NCBI RefSeq assembly: GCF_048771995.1
Contig: NC_133026.1
Span: forward strand, 151,055,001-151,119,000
Length of the DNA stretch: 64,000 nucleotides
Reading direction: 5' to 3'
Source: Taeniopygia guttata
Lineage: Eukaryota; Chordata; Aves; Passeriformes; Estrildidae
In this document: positions 46,931 through 60,700 of the stretch, in pieces
Position numbering within the stretch: position 1 is the stretch's first letter
Layout: every line of letters starts with the position of its first letter
Translations under genes and position numbers: made by a program
Notes under the pieces: generated by a model
Told to the model about the DNA's origin: nothing
What the model saw: the letters and a program-made list of their open reading frames with translations, nothing else
Databases searched by the model: none

Positions 46931-49900
46931 TTGGGGTTTTTCTGTCACTTAAACCCCTCCCAGGAGCTCAAAATCCCCTCACGAAAGTTTAAATTTCCAA
47001 TTTGGGGCTTTTCAATCCCTCAAACCCCTCCCAGGAGCTCCAAATTCCCTCATGAATGTTTAAAATTCCATCTCGGGGCTTTTCAGTCACTTAAACCCCT
47101 CCCAGGAGCTCCAAATCCCCTCACGAATATTTAAATTTTACCCCTGGGGCTTTTCAATCCTTCATATTTTTCCCAGGAGCTCCAATTCCCCTCACGAATG
47201 TTTAAATTTCCATCTCGGGGCTTTTCAATCCGTCAAACCCCTCCTAAAAACTCCAAATCCCCTCACGAATGTTTAAATTTCCATCTCGGGGCTTGTCAAT
47301 CCCTCAAACCCCTCCCAAAAACTCCAAATCCCCTCAGAAACGTTTACATTTTCACCTCGGGGCTTTTTAATCTCTCAAACCCCTCACGAATGTTTAAATT
47401 TTCAATTTGGGACATTTTAATCCCTCAAACCCCTCAGGAATGTTTAAATTTTCAATTTGGAGCTTTTTAATCCCTCAAACCCCTCACGAATATTTTAAAT
47501 TTTCACCTCGGGACTTTTCAGTCACTTAAACACCTCCTAAAAACTCCATATCCCCTCACGAATGTTTAAATTTTCAATTTGGGACATTTTAATCCCTCAA
47601 ATCCCCTCACGAATATTTAAATTTTACCCCCGGGGATTTTTCAATCCCTCAAATTTTTCCCGGGGCTCCAAATTCCCCTCAGGAATGTTTAAATTTTCAA
47701 TTTGGGGCTTTTTAATCCCTCAAACCCCTCAGAAATGTTTAAATTTTCAATTTGAGGCTTTTCAATCCCTCAAACCCCTCCCAAAAACTCCAAATCCCCT
47801 CACGAATGTTTAAATTTTTAATTTGGGGCTTTTTAATCCCTCAAACCCCTCACGAATGTTTAAATTTTCAATTTGGAGCTTTTTAATCCCTCAAACCCCT
47901 CACGAATATTTAAATTTTCAATTTGAGGCTTTTCAATCCCTCAAACCCTCCCAGGAGCTCAAATTCCCCTCACGAATATTTAAATTTTTAATTTGGGGCT
48001 TTTCAATCCCTCAAACCCCTCACGAATATTTTAAATTTTTACCTCAGGATTTTTCAAACCCTCAAACCCTCCCAGGAGCTCCAAATCCCCTCACGAATAT
48101 TTTAAATATTTTAAATTTTCACCTCGGGACTTTTCAATCCCTCAAATTTTTCCCAGGAGCTCCAAATCCCCTCACGAATGTTTAAATTTTAATTTGGAGC
48201 TTTTTAATCCCTCAAAACCCCTCATGAATATTTAAATTTTCAATTTGGGGCTTTTTAATCCCTCAAACCCCCTCAGGAATGTTTAAATTTTCAATTTGGG
48301 GCTTTTTAATCCCTCAAACCCCTCAGGAATGTTTAAATTTTTAATTTGGGGCTTTTTAATCCCTCAAATCCCCTCACAAATATTTAAATTTTTAATTTGG
48401 GGCTTTTTGATCCCTCAAATTCCCTCATGAATATTTAAATTTTTAATTTGGAGATTTTTAATCCCTCAAATCCCCTCACGAATATTTAAATTTTTAATTT
48501 AAGGCTTTTCAATCCCTCAAATTTTTCCCTGGAGCTCAAAATCCCCTCACGAATATTTAAATTTTCAATTTGAGACTTTTCAATCCCTCAAACCCCTCAG
48601 GAATGTTTAAATTTTCAATTTGGAGCTTTTCAATCCCTCAAACCCCTCACGAATGTTTAAATTTTCAATTTGGGGCTTTTCAATCCCTCAAACCCCTCCC
48701 AAAAACTCCAAATCCCCTCACGAATATTTTAAATATTTTAAATTTTCACCTCGGGACTTTTCAATCCCTCAAATTTTTTCCAGGAGCTCCAAATCCCCTC
48801 AGGAATGTTTAAATTTTCAATTTGGAGCTTTTTAATCCCTCAAATCCCCTCACAAATATTTAAATTTTTAATTTGGGGCTTTTTAATCCCTCAAACCCCT
48901 CAGGAATGTTTAAATTTTCAATTTGAGGCTTTTTAATCCCTCAAATCCCCTCATGAAAATTTCAATTTTACCCCCGGGGATTTTCAATTCCTCAAACCCC
49001 TCCAAAAAAATCCAAATCCCCTCACGAATATTTAAATATTAATTTGGGGCTTTTCAATCCCTCAAACCCCTCAGGAATGTTTAAATTTTCAATTTGGGAC
49101 ATTTTAATCCCTCAAATCCCTCACAAATATTTAAATTTTTTTACCTGGGAATTTTTCAATCCCTCAAACCCTCCCAAAAACTCCAAATCCCCTCACGAAT
49201 GTTGAAATTTTCAATTTGGAGCTTTTTAATCCCTGAAACCCCTCACAAATATTTAAATTTTCAATCTGGGGCTTTTTAATCCCTCAAACCCCTCACGAAT
49301 GTTTAAATTTTCAATTTGGGACATTTTAATCCCTCAAATCCCCTCACGAAAATTTCAATTTTACCCCCGGGGGTTTTCAATCCCTCAAACCCTCCCAAAA
49401 ACTCCAAATCCCCTCACGAATATTTAAAATATTTTAAATTTTTACTCCAGGATTTTTCAATCCCTCAAACCCCTCCCATGAGCTCCAAATTCCCCTCAGG
49501 AATGTTTAAATTTTCAATTTGGGGCTTTTTAATCCCTCAAACCCCTCAGGAATGTCTAAATTTTTAATTTTGGGTTTTTAATCCCTCAAACCCCTCAGGA
49601 ATGTTTAAATTTTTAATTTGGGGCTTTTTAATTCCTCAAACCCCTCAGGAATGTTTAAATTTTCAATTTGGGGCTTTTTAATTCCTCAAACCCCTCATGA
49701 ATATTTAAATTTTCAATTTGGGGCTTTTCAATCCTTTAAACCCCTCCCAAAAACTCCAAATCCCCTCAGGAATGTTTAAATTTTCAATTTGGGGCTTTTT
49801 AATCCCTCAAACCCCTCACGAATATTTTAAATTTTCACCTCGGGACTTTTCAATCCCTCAAACCCCTCCCAAAAAATCCAAATCCCCTCACGAATGTTTA

Positions 49901-51215
49901 AATTTTTTAATTTGGGGTTTTTTAATCCCTCAAACCCCTCACAAATGTTTAAATTTTCACCTCAGGACTTTTCAATTCCTCAAACACTCCCAGGAGCTCC
50001 AAATCCCCTCACGAATATTTAAAATATTTTAAATTTTTACTTCAGGATTTTTCAATCCCTCAAATTTTTCCCTGAAGCTCCAATTCCCCTCAGGAATGTT
50101 TAAATTTTCAATTTGGAGCTTTTTAATCCCTCAAACCCCTCACGAATGTTTAAATTTTTAATTTGGGACATTTTAATCCCTCAAACCCCTCAGGAATGTT
50201 TAAATTTTTAATTTGAGGCTTTTTAATCACTCAAACCCCTCACGAATATTTAAATTTTCAATTTGGGGCTTTTTAATCCCTCAAACCCCTCACGAATATT
50301 TAAATTTTTATCTCAGGGCTTTTCAATCCCTCAAACCCCTCCCAGCAACTCCAAATCCCCTCACGAATATTTTAAATATTTTAAATTTTCACCTCTGGAC
50401 TTTTCAATCCCTCAAATTTTTCCCAGGAGCTCCAATTCCCCTCAGGAATGTTTAAATTTTTAATTTGAGGCTTTTTAATCCCTCAAATCCCCTCACGAAT
50501 ATTTAAATTTTTAATTTGGGGGTTTTCAATGCTTCAAACCCCTCCCAAAAACTCCAAATCCCCTCACGAATATTTAAATTTTTAATTTGGGACATTTTAA
50601 TCCCTCAAACCCCTCACGAATGTTTAAATTTTCAATTTGGAGCTTTTTAATCCCTCAAATCCCCTCATGAATATTTAAATTTTACCTCCGGGGGTTTTCA
50701 ATCCCTCAAACCCCTCCCAAAAACTCCAAATCCCCTCACGAATATTTAAAATATTTTAAATTTTTACTCCAGGATTTTTCAATCCCTCAGATTTTTCCCA
50801 GGAGCTCCAAATCCCCTCACGAATGTTTAAATTTTCAATTTGGGGCTTTTTAATCCCTCAAACCCCTCACGAATGTTTAAATTTTTAATTTGGGGCTTTT
50901 TAATCCCTGAAATTCCTCACAAATATTTAAATTTTCAATTTGGGGCTTTTCAATCCCTCAAACCCCATCCAGGAGCTCCAAATCCCCTCACGAATATTTT
51001 AAATATTTTAAATTTTTACCTCGGGACTTTTCAATCCCTTAAATTTTTCCCAGGAGCTCCAAATCCCCTCACGAATGTTTAAATTTTTTAATTTGGAGCT
51101 TTTCAATCCCTCAAACCCCTCACGAATGTTTAAATTTTCAATTTGGAGCTTTTTAATCCCTCAAACCCCTCATGAATATTTAAATTTTTAATTTGTGGCA
51201 TTTTAATCCCTCAAT
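46931..51215 (+). repeat. ~45-bp AATCCCTCAAACCCCTCACG minisatellite, TONSL intron 1
   Basis: About 4.3 kb of units made of TTTTTAATCCCTCAAACCCC, TCACGAATATTTAAATTTTC and AATTTGGGGC. 46712-46930 before it is non-repetitive CpG-rich intron. No gene or exon copy was recognised in the array. Confidence 0.95.
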
Positions 51216-51794
51216 CCCCTTGGATTTTTATGGAATTCCCTGAGTTTTTTTTGGGAATTCCTTGGATTTTTTTTTTTTTATTTCCCTATATTTTTTGGGA
51301 ATTCCTTGGATTTTTTTATTTCCTGGATTTTTAGGGATTCCTTGAATTTTTATGGAATTTCCTGGATTTTCTTGGCAATTCCTTGGATTTTTTTGGGAAT
51401 TCCTTGGATCCTTTTAGGGATTTCTTAGATTTTAATGGGAATTTCCTGGATTTTTTTGGCAATTCCCTGGATTTTTTTTGGAATTTCCTGGATTTTTTTT
51501 TGGCAATTCCTTGGATTTTTTTTTTTTTAATTCCCTGGATATTTTTTTATTTCCTGACTTTTTTTTTGAAATTTCTTGGATTTTTTTAAGGATTCTCTGG
51601 ATTTTTTTTGAGAATTCCCTGGATTTTCTTTACAATTCCCTGATTTTTTTGACAACTCCCTGTGGATTTTCTTGGGAATTCCTTAGATTTTAATGGGAAT
51701 TTCCATAAATCCCTTAAAAACCCATCCCTTCCCAAATTCCCGATGGATTTTTCCCACATTAATTTAATTTTTTTTTGGGAATTGTGTCCGTCAG
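51216..51794 (+). repeat. TTCCTGGATTTTTTTGGGAA array and unique lead-in to TONSL exon 2
   Basis: A T-rich array of 20-25-bp units runs to about 51700. The last ~90 bases are non-repetitive and contain the T-tract and the acceptor GTCCGTCAG at 51786-51794. Confidence 0.85.
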
Positions 51795-51890
51795 AGCTGG
51801 AGAAATCCAAGGAAAAGTCGCAGCGGGACGGGAACGCGGCCGAGGAAGCGGCAGCCTGCAACCGGCTCGGGGAGATCCTGGCGGAGCACG
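51795..51890 (+). CDS. TONSL: TONSL coding exon 2 (start of TPR region)
   Basis: The 96-bp exon enters in phase 1 and leaves in phase 1. It encodes LEKSKEKSQRDGNAAEEAAA and CNRLGEILAEHG, aligned with [20 protein letters not shown] and CHQLGELLAGHG of human TONSL, the first TPR helix. The donor GTGAGAAC is at 51891. Its last ~25 bases plus donor are repeated twelve more times in the following intron. Confidence 0.92.
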
Positions 51891-54775
51891 GTGAGAACCG
51901 GAATTCGGGAATAAAAACCGGGAATTCCGGCCGGGAATGCGGGAATTCCAACTGGGAAACTGGGAATTCCAACTGGGAATGGGAATGGGAAACTGGGAAT
52001 GGGAAACTGGGAATGGGAAACTGGGAATGGGAATTTGGGAATGGGCTGGAGAGATCCTGGCGGAGCACGGTGAGAGAGACGGAAATTCGGGAATAAAATC
52101 CGGGAATTCCGGCCGGGAATCCGGGAATTCCTACTGGGAATCCGGGAATTCCTACTGGGAATGGGGCTGGGAAACTGGGAATTAACTGGGAATGGGAAAC
52201 TGGGAATGGGAAACTGGGAATGGGAATGGGAAACTGGGAATTTGGGAATGAACTGGAGAGACGGAATTCGGGAATAAAATCCGGGAATTCCGGCCGGGAA
52301 TGCGGGAATTCCTACTGGGAATGGGGCTGGGAAACTGGGAATGGGAAACTGGGAATGGGAAACTGGGAATGGGAAACTGGGAATGGGAAATTGGGAATGG
52401 GGAACTGGGAATGGGAATTTGGGAATGAACTGGAGAGATCCTGGCGGAGCACGGTGAGAGAGACGGAATTCGGGAATAAAAACCGGGAATTCCGGCCGGG
52501 AATCCGGGAATTCCAACTGGGAATGGGGATGGGAAACTGGGAATGGGAAACTGGGAATGGGAATGGGGAATTGGGAATGGGAAACTGGGAATGGGAATGG
52601 GGAACTGGGAATGGGAATTTGGGAATGAACTGGAGAGATCCTGGCAGAGCACGGTGAGAGAGGCGGAATTTGGGAATAAAATCCGGGAATTCCGGCCGGG
52701 AATGCGGGAATTCCTACTGGGAATGGGGCTGGGAAACTGGGAATGGGAAACTGGGAATGGGAATTTGGGAATTTGGGAATGAACTGGAGAGATCCTGGCA
52801 GAGCACGGTGAGAGAGGAGCTGGAAATTTGGGAATAAAAACTGGGAATTCCAGCCGGGAATTGGGAATTCCAACTGGGAATGGGAATGGGAAACTGGGAA
52901 TTAACTGGGAATGGGAATGGGGAACTGGGAATGGGAAACTGGGAATGGGAATGGGAAATTGGGAATGGGAATGAACTGGAGAGATCCTGGCGGAGCACGG
53001 TGAGAGAGGCGGAATTTGGGAATAAAATCCGGGAATTCCGGCCGGGAATCCGGGAATTCCAACTGGGAATGGGAATGGGAAACTGGGAATGGGAAACTGG
53101 GAATGGGAATGGGAATTTGGGAATGGGAATTTGGGAATGAACTGGAGAGATCCTGGCAGAGCACGGTGAGAGAGCCGGAATTTGGGAATAAAAACCGGGA
53201 ATTCCAGCCGGGAATGCGGGAATTCCAACTGGGAATGGGAATGGGAAACTGGGAATGGGAAACTGGGAATGGGAAACTGGGAATGGGAATTTGGGAATGA
53301 ACTGGAGAGATCCTGGTGGAGCACGGTGAGAGAGACGGAATTTGGGAATAAAATCCGGGAATTCCGGACGGGAATCCGGGAATTCCAACTGGGAATGCGG
53401 GAATTCCAACTGGGAATTAACTGGGAATTCCAACTGGGAATGGGGATGGGAAACTGGGAATGGGAAATTGGGAATGGGAATGGGAATGGGGAACTGGGAA
53501 TGGGAATTTGGGAATGAACTGGAGGGATCCTGGCGGAGCACGGTGAGAGAGGCGGAATTTGGGAATAAAATCCGGGAATTCCGGCCGGGAATCCGGGAAT
53601 TCCTACTGGGAATGGGAATGGGAAACTGGGAATGGGGATGGGGAACTGGGAATGGGAATGGGAAATTGGGAATGGGAATTTGGGAATGAACTGGAGAGAT
53701 CCTGGCGGAGCACGGTGAGAGAGGAGCCGAAATTTGGGAATAAAATCCGGGAATTCTGGCCGGGAATCCGGGAATTCCTACTGGGAATGGGAATGGGGAA
53801 CTGGGAATGGGAATGGGAAACTGGGAATGGGAATTTGGGAACTGGGAATGGGGAACTGGGAATGGGAATGGGCTGGAGAGGCGGAATTTGGGAATAAAAT
53901 CCAGGAATTCTGGCCGGGAATTGGGAATTCCAACTGGGAATGGGGATGGGAAAATGGGAATGGGAATGGGAATGGGAAACTGGGAATGGGAATGGGAAAC
54001 TCGGAATGGGAATTTGGGAATGAACTGGGGAGATCCTGGCGGAGCACGGTGAGAGAGCCGGAATTTGGGAATAAAATCCGGGAATTCCGGCCGGGAATCC
54101 GGGAATTCCTGCTGGGAATGGGAATGGGGAACTGGGAATGGGAATGGGGAACTGGGAATTAACTGGGAATGGGAAACTGGGAATGGGAATGGGAATCTGG
54201 GAATGGAAAACTGGGAATGGGGAACTGGGAATTTGGGAATGGGGAACTGGGAATGGGAATTTGGGAATGAACTGGGGAGATCCTGGCGGAGCACGGTGAG
54301 AATGGAGCTGGAAATTTGGGAATAAAAACCGGGAATTCCGGCCGGGAATCCGGGAATTCCAACTGGGAATGGGAATGGGAAACTGGGAATGGGAAACTGG
54401 GAATGGGAAACTGGGAATGGGGAACTGGAAATGGGAATGGGCTGGAGAGACGGAATTCGGGAATAAAATCCGGGAATTCCAGCTGGGAATGCGGGAATTC
54501 CAACTGGGAATGGGAATGGGAAACTGGGAATGGGAAACTGGGAATGGGAATGGGAAACTGGGAATGGGAAACTGGGAATGGGAAACTGGGAATGGGAAAC
54601 TGGGAATGGGAATGAACTGGAGAGATCCTGGCGGAGCACGGTGAGAGAGACGGAATTCGGGAATAAAATCCGGGAATTCCGGCCGGGAATGCGGGAATTC
54701 CAACTGGGAATGGGAATGGGGAACTGGGAATGGGAATGGGGAACTGGGAATGGGAATGGGGAACTGGGAATGGTG
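51891..54775 (+). repeat. minisatellite with twelve extra copies of the TONSL exon 2 donor
   Basis: Units of about 150-390 bp hold GGAATTCCGGCCGGGAAT, AACTGGGAATGGGAATGG runs and then GAGATCCTGGCGGAGCACG with donor GTGAGAGA. Extra donors start at 52070, 52454, 52654, 52808, 53000, 53166, 53326, 53543, 53715, 54049, 54296 and 54641. Some units have lost this segment (near 52259, 53877 and 54445). The copied coding text is EILAEHG, sometimes with Gln for Glu. Confidence 0.92.
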
Positions 54776-57700
54776 TTTGGGATCAGGCTGGAATTTTGGG
54801 ATCAGGGTTTGGGAATTCCGGGCTCAGGGTTGGGAATTCTGGGATCAAGGTTGGGAATTCCGGGATCAGGGTTGGAATTCTGGGCTCAGGGCTGGGATTT
54901 CTCCAATCAGGGCTGGGAATTCCGTGCTGAGGGTTGGGAATTCCGGGATCAGGGTTGGAATTTTGGGATCAGGGCTGGAACTTTGGGATCAGGGTTGGGA
55001 ATTTCAGGATCAGGGTTGGGAATTCGGGCTCAGGGTTGGGAATTCCATGCTGAGGGTTGGAAATTCCGGGCTGAGGGTCGGGAATTCCGGGCTCAAGGTT
55101 GGGAATTCCGGGCTCAGGGTTGGGATTTCTCCAATCAGGGCTGGAAATTTGGGATCAGGGTTTGGGAATTCTGGGCTCAGGGCTGGAACTTTGGGATCAG
55201 GGTTTGGAATTTCGGGCTCAGGGTTGGAATTTTGGGATCAGGGCTGGGATTTCTCCAATCAGGGTTGGGAACTTTGGGATCAGGTTTGGAATTTCAGACT
55301 CAGGGTTGGGAATTCCGGGATCAGGGTTGGGAATTCCAGACTCAGGATTGGGAATTGCAGGATCAGGGTTCAGAATTCCAGAATCAGGGTTCTGAATTCT
55401 GGGCTCAGGGTTGGAATTTTGGGATCAGGGCTGGGAATTCCGGGATCAGGGTTGGAATTTTGGGCTGAGGGTTGGAATTTTGGGATCAGGACTGGGATTT
55501 CTCCAATCAGGGTTGGGAATTTTGGGCTCAGGGTTGGGAATTCCGGGCTCAGGGTTGGAATTTCGGGATCTGGGCTGGGATTTCTCCAATCAGGCCTGGA
55601 AATTTGGGATCAGGGTTGGAATTCCGGGATCAGGGTTGGGAATTCTGGTTGCTGAGGGTCGGGAATTCCGTGCTGAGGGTTGGGAATTTCGGGCTCAGGG
55701 TTGGGAATTCTGGGATCAGGGCTGGAATTTTGGGATCAGGACTGGGATTTCTCCAATCAGGGTTGGGAACTTTGGGATCAGAGCTGGAATTTTGGGCTCA
55801 GGGTTGGGAATTCTGGGTTCAGGGTTGGAATTTCTCCAATCAGGGCTGGAATTTTGGGATCAGGGTTTGGAATTCCAGGATCAGGGTTGGGAATTCCGGG
55901 CTCAGGATTGGGAAATCTCCAATCAGGGTCGGGAATTTTGGGATCAGGGCTGGAATTCTGGGATCAGGGCTGGAATTCTGGGATCAGGGTTGGAATTCTG
56001 GGATCAGGGTTGGGAATTTTGGGTTCAGGGCTGGAATTTTGGGCTCAGGGTTTGGAATTCCGGGCTCAAGGTTGGGAATTTCGGGATCAGGGCTGGAATT
56101 TCTCCAATCAGGGCTGGAATTTTGGGATCAGGGTTGGAATTTTGGGATCAGGGTTGGGAATTTCGGGATCAAGGTTGGGAATTCCGGGATCAGGGTTTGG
56201 AATTCCATGATCAGGGCTGGAATTGAAGGATCGGGGTTTGGAGTTTTGGGCTCAGGGTTGGAATTCCGGGCTCAGGGCTGGAATTTCGGGATCAGGGCTG
56301 GAATTCTGGGATCAGGGTTTGGAATTCCAGGATCAGGGTTCTGAATTTCATGCTCAGTGTTGGAATTTGGGGATCAGGGTTGGGAATTTCAGGCTCAGAG
56401 TTTGGAATTTCGGGCTCAGGGTCTGGAATTTTGGGATCAAGGTTCTGAATTCTGGGATCAGGGCTGGAATTTCAGGATCAGGGTTCAGAATTCCAGGCTC
56501 AGAGTTGGAATTTCGGGATCAGGGCTGGAATTTTGGTATCAGGGCTGGAATTTCTCCAATCAGGGCTGGAATTTTGGGATCAGGGTTGGGAATTTCGGGA
56601 TCAGGGTTCTGAATTATGGAATCAGGGCTGGAATTTTGGGATCACGGTTGGGAATTCTGGGATCAGGGTTGGAATTTTGGGATCAGGGTTGGAATTTTGG
56701 TATCAGGACTGGGATTTCTCCAATCAGGGTTGGGAATTCCGGGCTCAGGGCTGGGATTTCAGGATCAGGGCTGGAATTTCGGGATCAGGGCTGGAATTTT
56801 GGGATCAGGGCTGGAATTTCAGGATCAGGGTTCAGAATTCCAGGCTCAGAGTTCGGAATTCCAGGATCAGGGTTCTGAATTTTGGGCTCAGAGTTGGGAA
56901 TTCCACTCTCAGGGTTGGGAATTCCAGGCTCAGAGTTGGAATTTTGGTATCAGGCCTGGGATTTCTCCAATCAGGGTTGGGAATTCCGGGATCAGGGTTG
57001 GAATTTTGGGCTCAGAGTTCGGAATTTTGGGCTCAGGGTTGGGAATTTTGTGATCAGGGTTGGGAATTCCGTGCTCAGGGTTGGGAATTCCGGGCTCAGG
57101 GTTGGAATTTTGGGATCAGGGTTGAGAATTCCGGGCTCAGGGTTGGGAATTTCAGGCTCAGGGTTGTGAATTCCGGGCTCAGGGTTGGGATTTCGGGATC
57201 TGGGCTGGGATTTCTCCAATCAGGGCTGGAACTTTGGGATCAGGGTTCGGAATTCTGGGATCAAGGCTGGAATTCCAGGCTCAGGGCTGGGAATTTTGGG
57301 ATCAGGGCTGGAATTTTGGTATCAGGACTGGGATTTCTCCAATCAGGGCTGGAAATTTGGGATCAGGGTTGGGAATTCTGTGCTGAGGGTTGGGAATTCC
57401 GGGCTCAGGGTTGGAATTTTGGGATCAGGGCTGGAATTCCGGGATCAGGGCTGGGAATTCCGGGCTCAGGGTTGGGAATTCTGGGCTCAGGGTTGGAATT
57501 TTGGTATCAAGGCTGGGATTTCTCCAATCAGGGCTGGAATTTTGGGATCAGGGTCGGGAATTCCGTGCTCAGGGTTGGGAATTCCGGGCTCAACGTTGGG
57601 AATTCCGTGCTGAGGATGGGAATTCCGTGCTGATTGTTGGGAATTCCAGGCTGAGGGTTGGGAATTCCAGGCTCAGAGTTCGGAATTCCGGGATCAGGGT

Positions 57701-60700
57701 TCTGATTTTGGGCTCAGGGTTGGGAATTCCAGGCTCAGGGTTGGGAATTCCGTGCTGAGGGTTGGGAATTTCGGGATCAGGACTGGGATTTCTCCAATCA
57801 GGGCTGGAATTTTGGGATCAGGGTTTGGAATTTTGGGATCAGGGTTTGGAATTCCATGATCAGGGCTGGAATTGAAGGATCAGGGTTGGAACTTTGGGAT
57901 CAGGGCTGGAATTTTGGGATCAGGGCTGGAACTTTGTGATCAGGGTTGGAATTCCGTGCTCAGGGTTGGGAATTCTCGGATCAGGTTTGGAATTCCATGA
58001 TCAGGGCTGGAATTTTGTGATCAGAGTTTGGAATTTTGGGATCAGGGCTGGAATTCCAGGCTCAGGGTTGGGATTTCTCCAATCAGGGCTGGAAATTCGG
58101 GGATCAGGGTTTGGAATTTTGGGATCAGAGTTTGGAATTTTGGGATCAGGCCTGGGAATTCTGGGATCAGGGTTGGGAATTCCGTGCTGAGGGTTGGGAA
58201 TTCCAGACTCAGGGTTGGGAATTCTGGGCTCAGGGTTGGAATTTTGGGATCAGGGTTGGAATTTGGGGATCAGGGCTGGAATTCCGGGCTCAGGGTTGGG
58301 AATTCCAGGCTCAGGGCTGGAATTTCAGGATCAGGGTTCAGAATTCCAGGATCAGGGTTCTGAATTTTGGGATCAGGGCTTGGAATTTCGGGCTCAGGGT
58401 TGGGAATTCTGGGATCAGGGTGGGAATTCCGGGATCAGGGCTGGAATTTCGGTATCAGGACTGGGATTTCTCCAATCAGGGCTGGAATTTTGGGATCAGG
58501 GTTCTGAATTCTTAGATCAGGGTTGGAATTTGGGGATCAGGGTTGGGAATTTCGGGATCAGGGTTCTGAATTCTGGGATCAGGGCTGGAATTTTGGGATC
58601 AGGGCTGGGAATTCCAGGCTCAGAGTTCGGAATTCCAGGATCAGGGTTCTGAATTTTGGGCTCAGAGTTGGGAATTCCACTCTCAGGGTTGGGAATTTCA
58701 GGCTGAGGGTTGGGAATTCCGGGATCAGGGTTGGAATTTGGGGATCAGGGTTGGGAATTTTGGGATCAGGGTTGGGAATTTTGGGATCAGGGTTCAGAAT
58801 TCCAGGCTCAGGGCTTGGAATTTGAGGATCAGGGCTTGGAATTTTGTGATCAGGCTTGGGAATCCTGGGCTCAGGGTTCTGAATTCTGGGATCAAGGTTG
58901 AAATTTCGGGATCAGGGCTGGAACTTTGGGATCAGGGTTCGGAATTTTGGGATCAGGGCTGGAATTCCGGGCTCAGAGTTGGAATTTCGGGATCAGGGCT
59001 GGGATTTCTCCAATCAGGGCTGGAATTCTGGGATCAGGGTTTGGAATTCTGGGCTGAGGCCATTCAATCCCTCTGGAATTCTGGGCTCAGGGTTGGAATT
59101 TCGGGCTCAGGGCTGGAATTTCAGGCTCAGGGCTGGAACTTTGGGATCAGGGTTTGGAATTTCGGGATCAGGGCTGGGATTTCTCCAATCAGGGCTGGAA
59201 TTTTGGGATCAGGGTTTGGAATTCCAGGATCAGGGTTCGAAATTCTGGGCTCAGGTCTGGAATTTCAGGATCAAGGTTGGAATTCCAGGCTCAGGGTTGG
59301 GAATTCTGGGATCAGGGTTGGGAATTCCGGGCTCAGGGCTTGGAATTTCAGGATCAGGGCTGGAATTTTGGGATCAGTTTTGGGAATTCTGGGCTCAGGC
59401 CATTCAATCCCTCTGGAATCCTGGGCTCAGGTCTTGGAATTTCAGGATCAGGGTTGGAATTCCTTGCTGAGGGTTCGAATTCCAGGATCAGGGTTGGGAA
59501 TTCTGGGATCAGGGTTGGGAATTCTGTGCTCAGGCCTTTCAATCTCTCTGGAATTCTTGGATCATGGCTTGGAATTCCAGGATCAGGGTTCTGAATTTTT
59601 GGATCAGGGTTGGAATTTCAGGCTCAGGGTTCTGAATTCCGGGATCAAGGCTGGAATTTCGGGATCAGGGCTGGAATTTTGAGATCAGGGCTGGAATTTT
59701 GGGATCAGGGCTGGGATTTCTCCAATCAGGGTTGGGAATTCCGGGCTCAGGGTTGGAATTTCAGGATCAGGGTTGGGAATTCTGGGATCAGGGTTCTGAA
59801 TTTTGGGATAAGGGTTGGGAATTCCGTGCTGAGGGTTGGGAATTTCAGGATCAGGGCTGGAATTTCAGGCTCAGGGTTGGGAATTCCGGGCTCAGGGTCA
59901 GGAATTCCGGGCTCAGGGTTGGGAATTTGGGGATCAGGGCTGGGAATTCCATGCTGAGGGTTGGAATTTCGGGATCAGGCCTGGGATTTCTGCAATCAGG
60001 GTTGGGAATTCCGGGCACAGGGTTGGAATTTTGGGATCAGGGCTGGGATTTCTCCAATCAGGGCTGGGAATTCTGTGCTCAGGGTTGGGAATTCCGGGAT
60101 CAGGGCTGGAACTTTGGGATCAGGGTTTGGAATTTTGGGATCAGGGTTGGGAATTCCGGGCTCAGGGTTCTGAATTCTGGGATCAAGGTTGGAATTTTGG
60201 GATCAGGGTTGGGAATTCCGGGATCAGGGTTGGAATTTGGGGATCATGGTTTGGAATTTCGGCATCAGGGTTGGGAATTCCGGGCTCAGGGCTGGAATTT
60301 GGGGATCAGGGTTTGGAATTTTGGGATCGGGGCTGGAATTTCGGGCTCAGTGTTGGGAATTCCGGGCTGAGGGTTGGGAATTCCGGACTCAGGGCTGGAA
60401 TTTTGGGCTCAGGGGCTGGAATTCCGGGCTCAGGGTTGGAATTTTGGTATCAGGGCTGGGATTTCTCCAATCAGGGCTGGAATTTCAGGCTCAGGGTTGG
60501 GAATTCCGGGCTCAGGGTTCTGAATTCTGGGATCAAGGTTGGAATTCCGGGCTGAGGGTTGGAATTTCAGGCTCAGGGTTGGGAATTCCAGACTCAGGAT
60601 TGGGAATTGCAGGATCAGGGTTGGGAATTCCGGGCTCAGAGTTCGGAATTCCAGGATCAGGGTTCTGAATTTTGGGATCAGGGTTTGGAATTCCAGACTC

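Noticed and set aside
52714-54639. 641-codon open frame on the - strand (Pro/Phe/Ser/His)
   Set aside because: It is antisense of the TONSL intron 2 donor array; its length comes from the repeat lacking stops in that frame.
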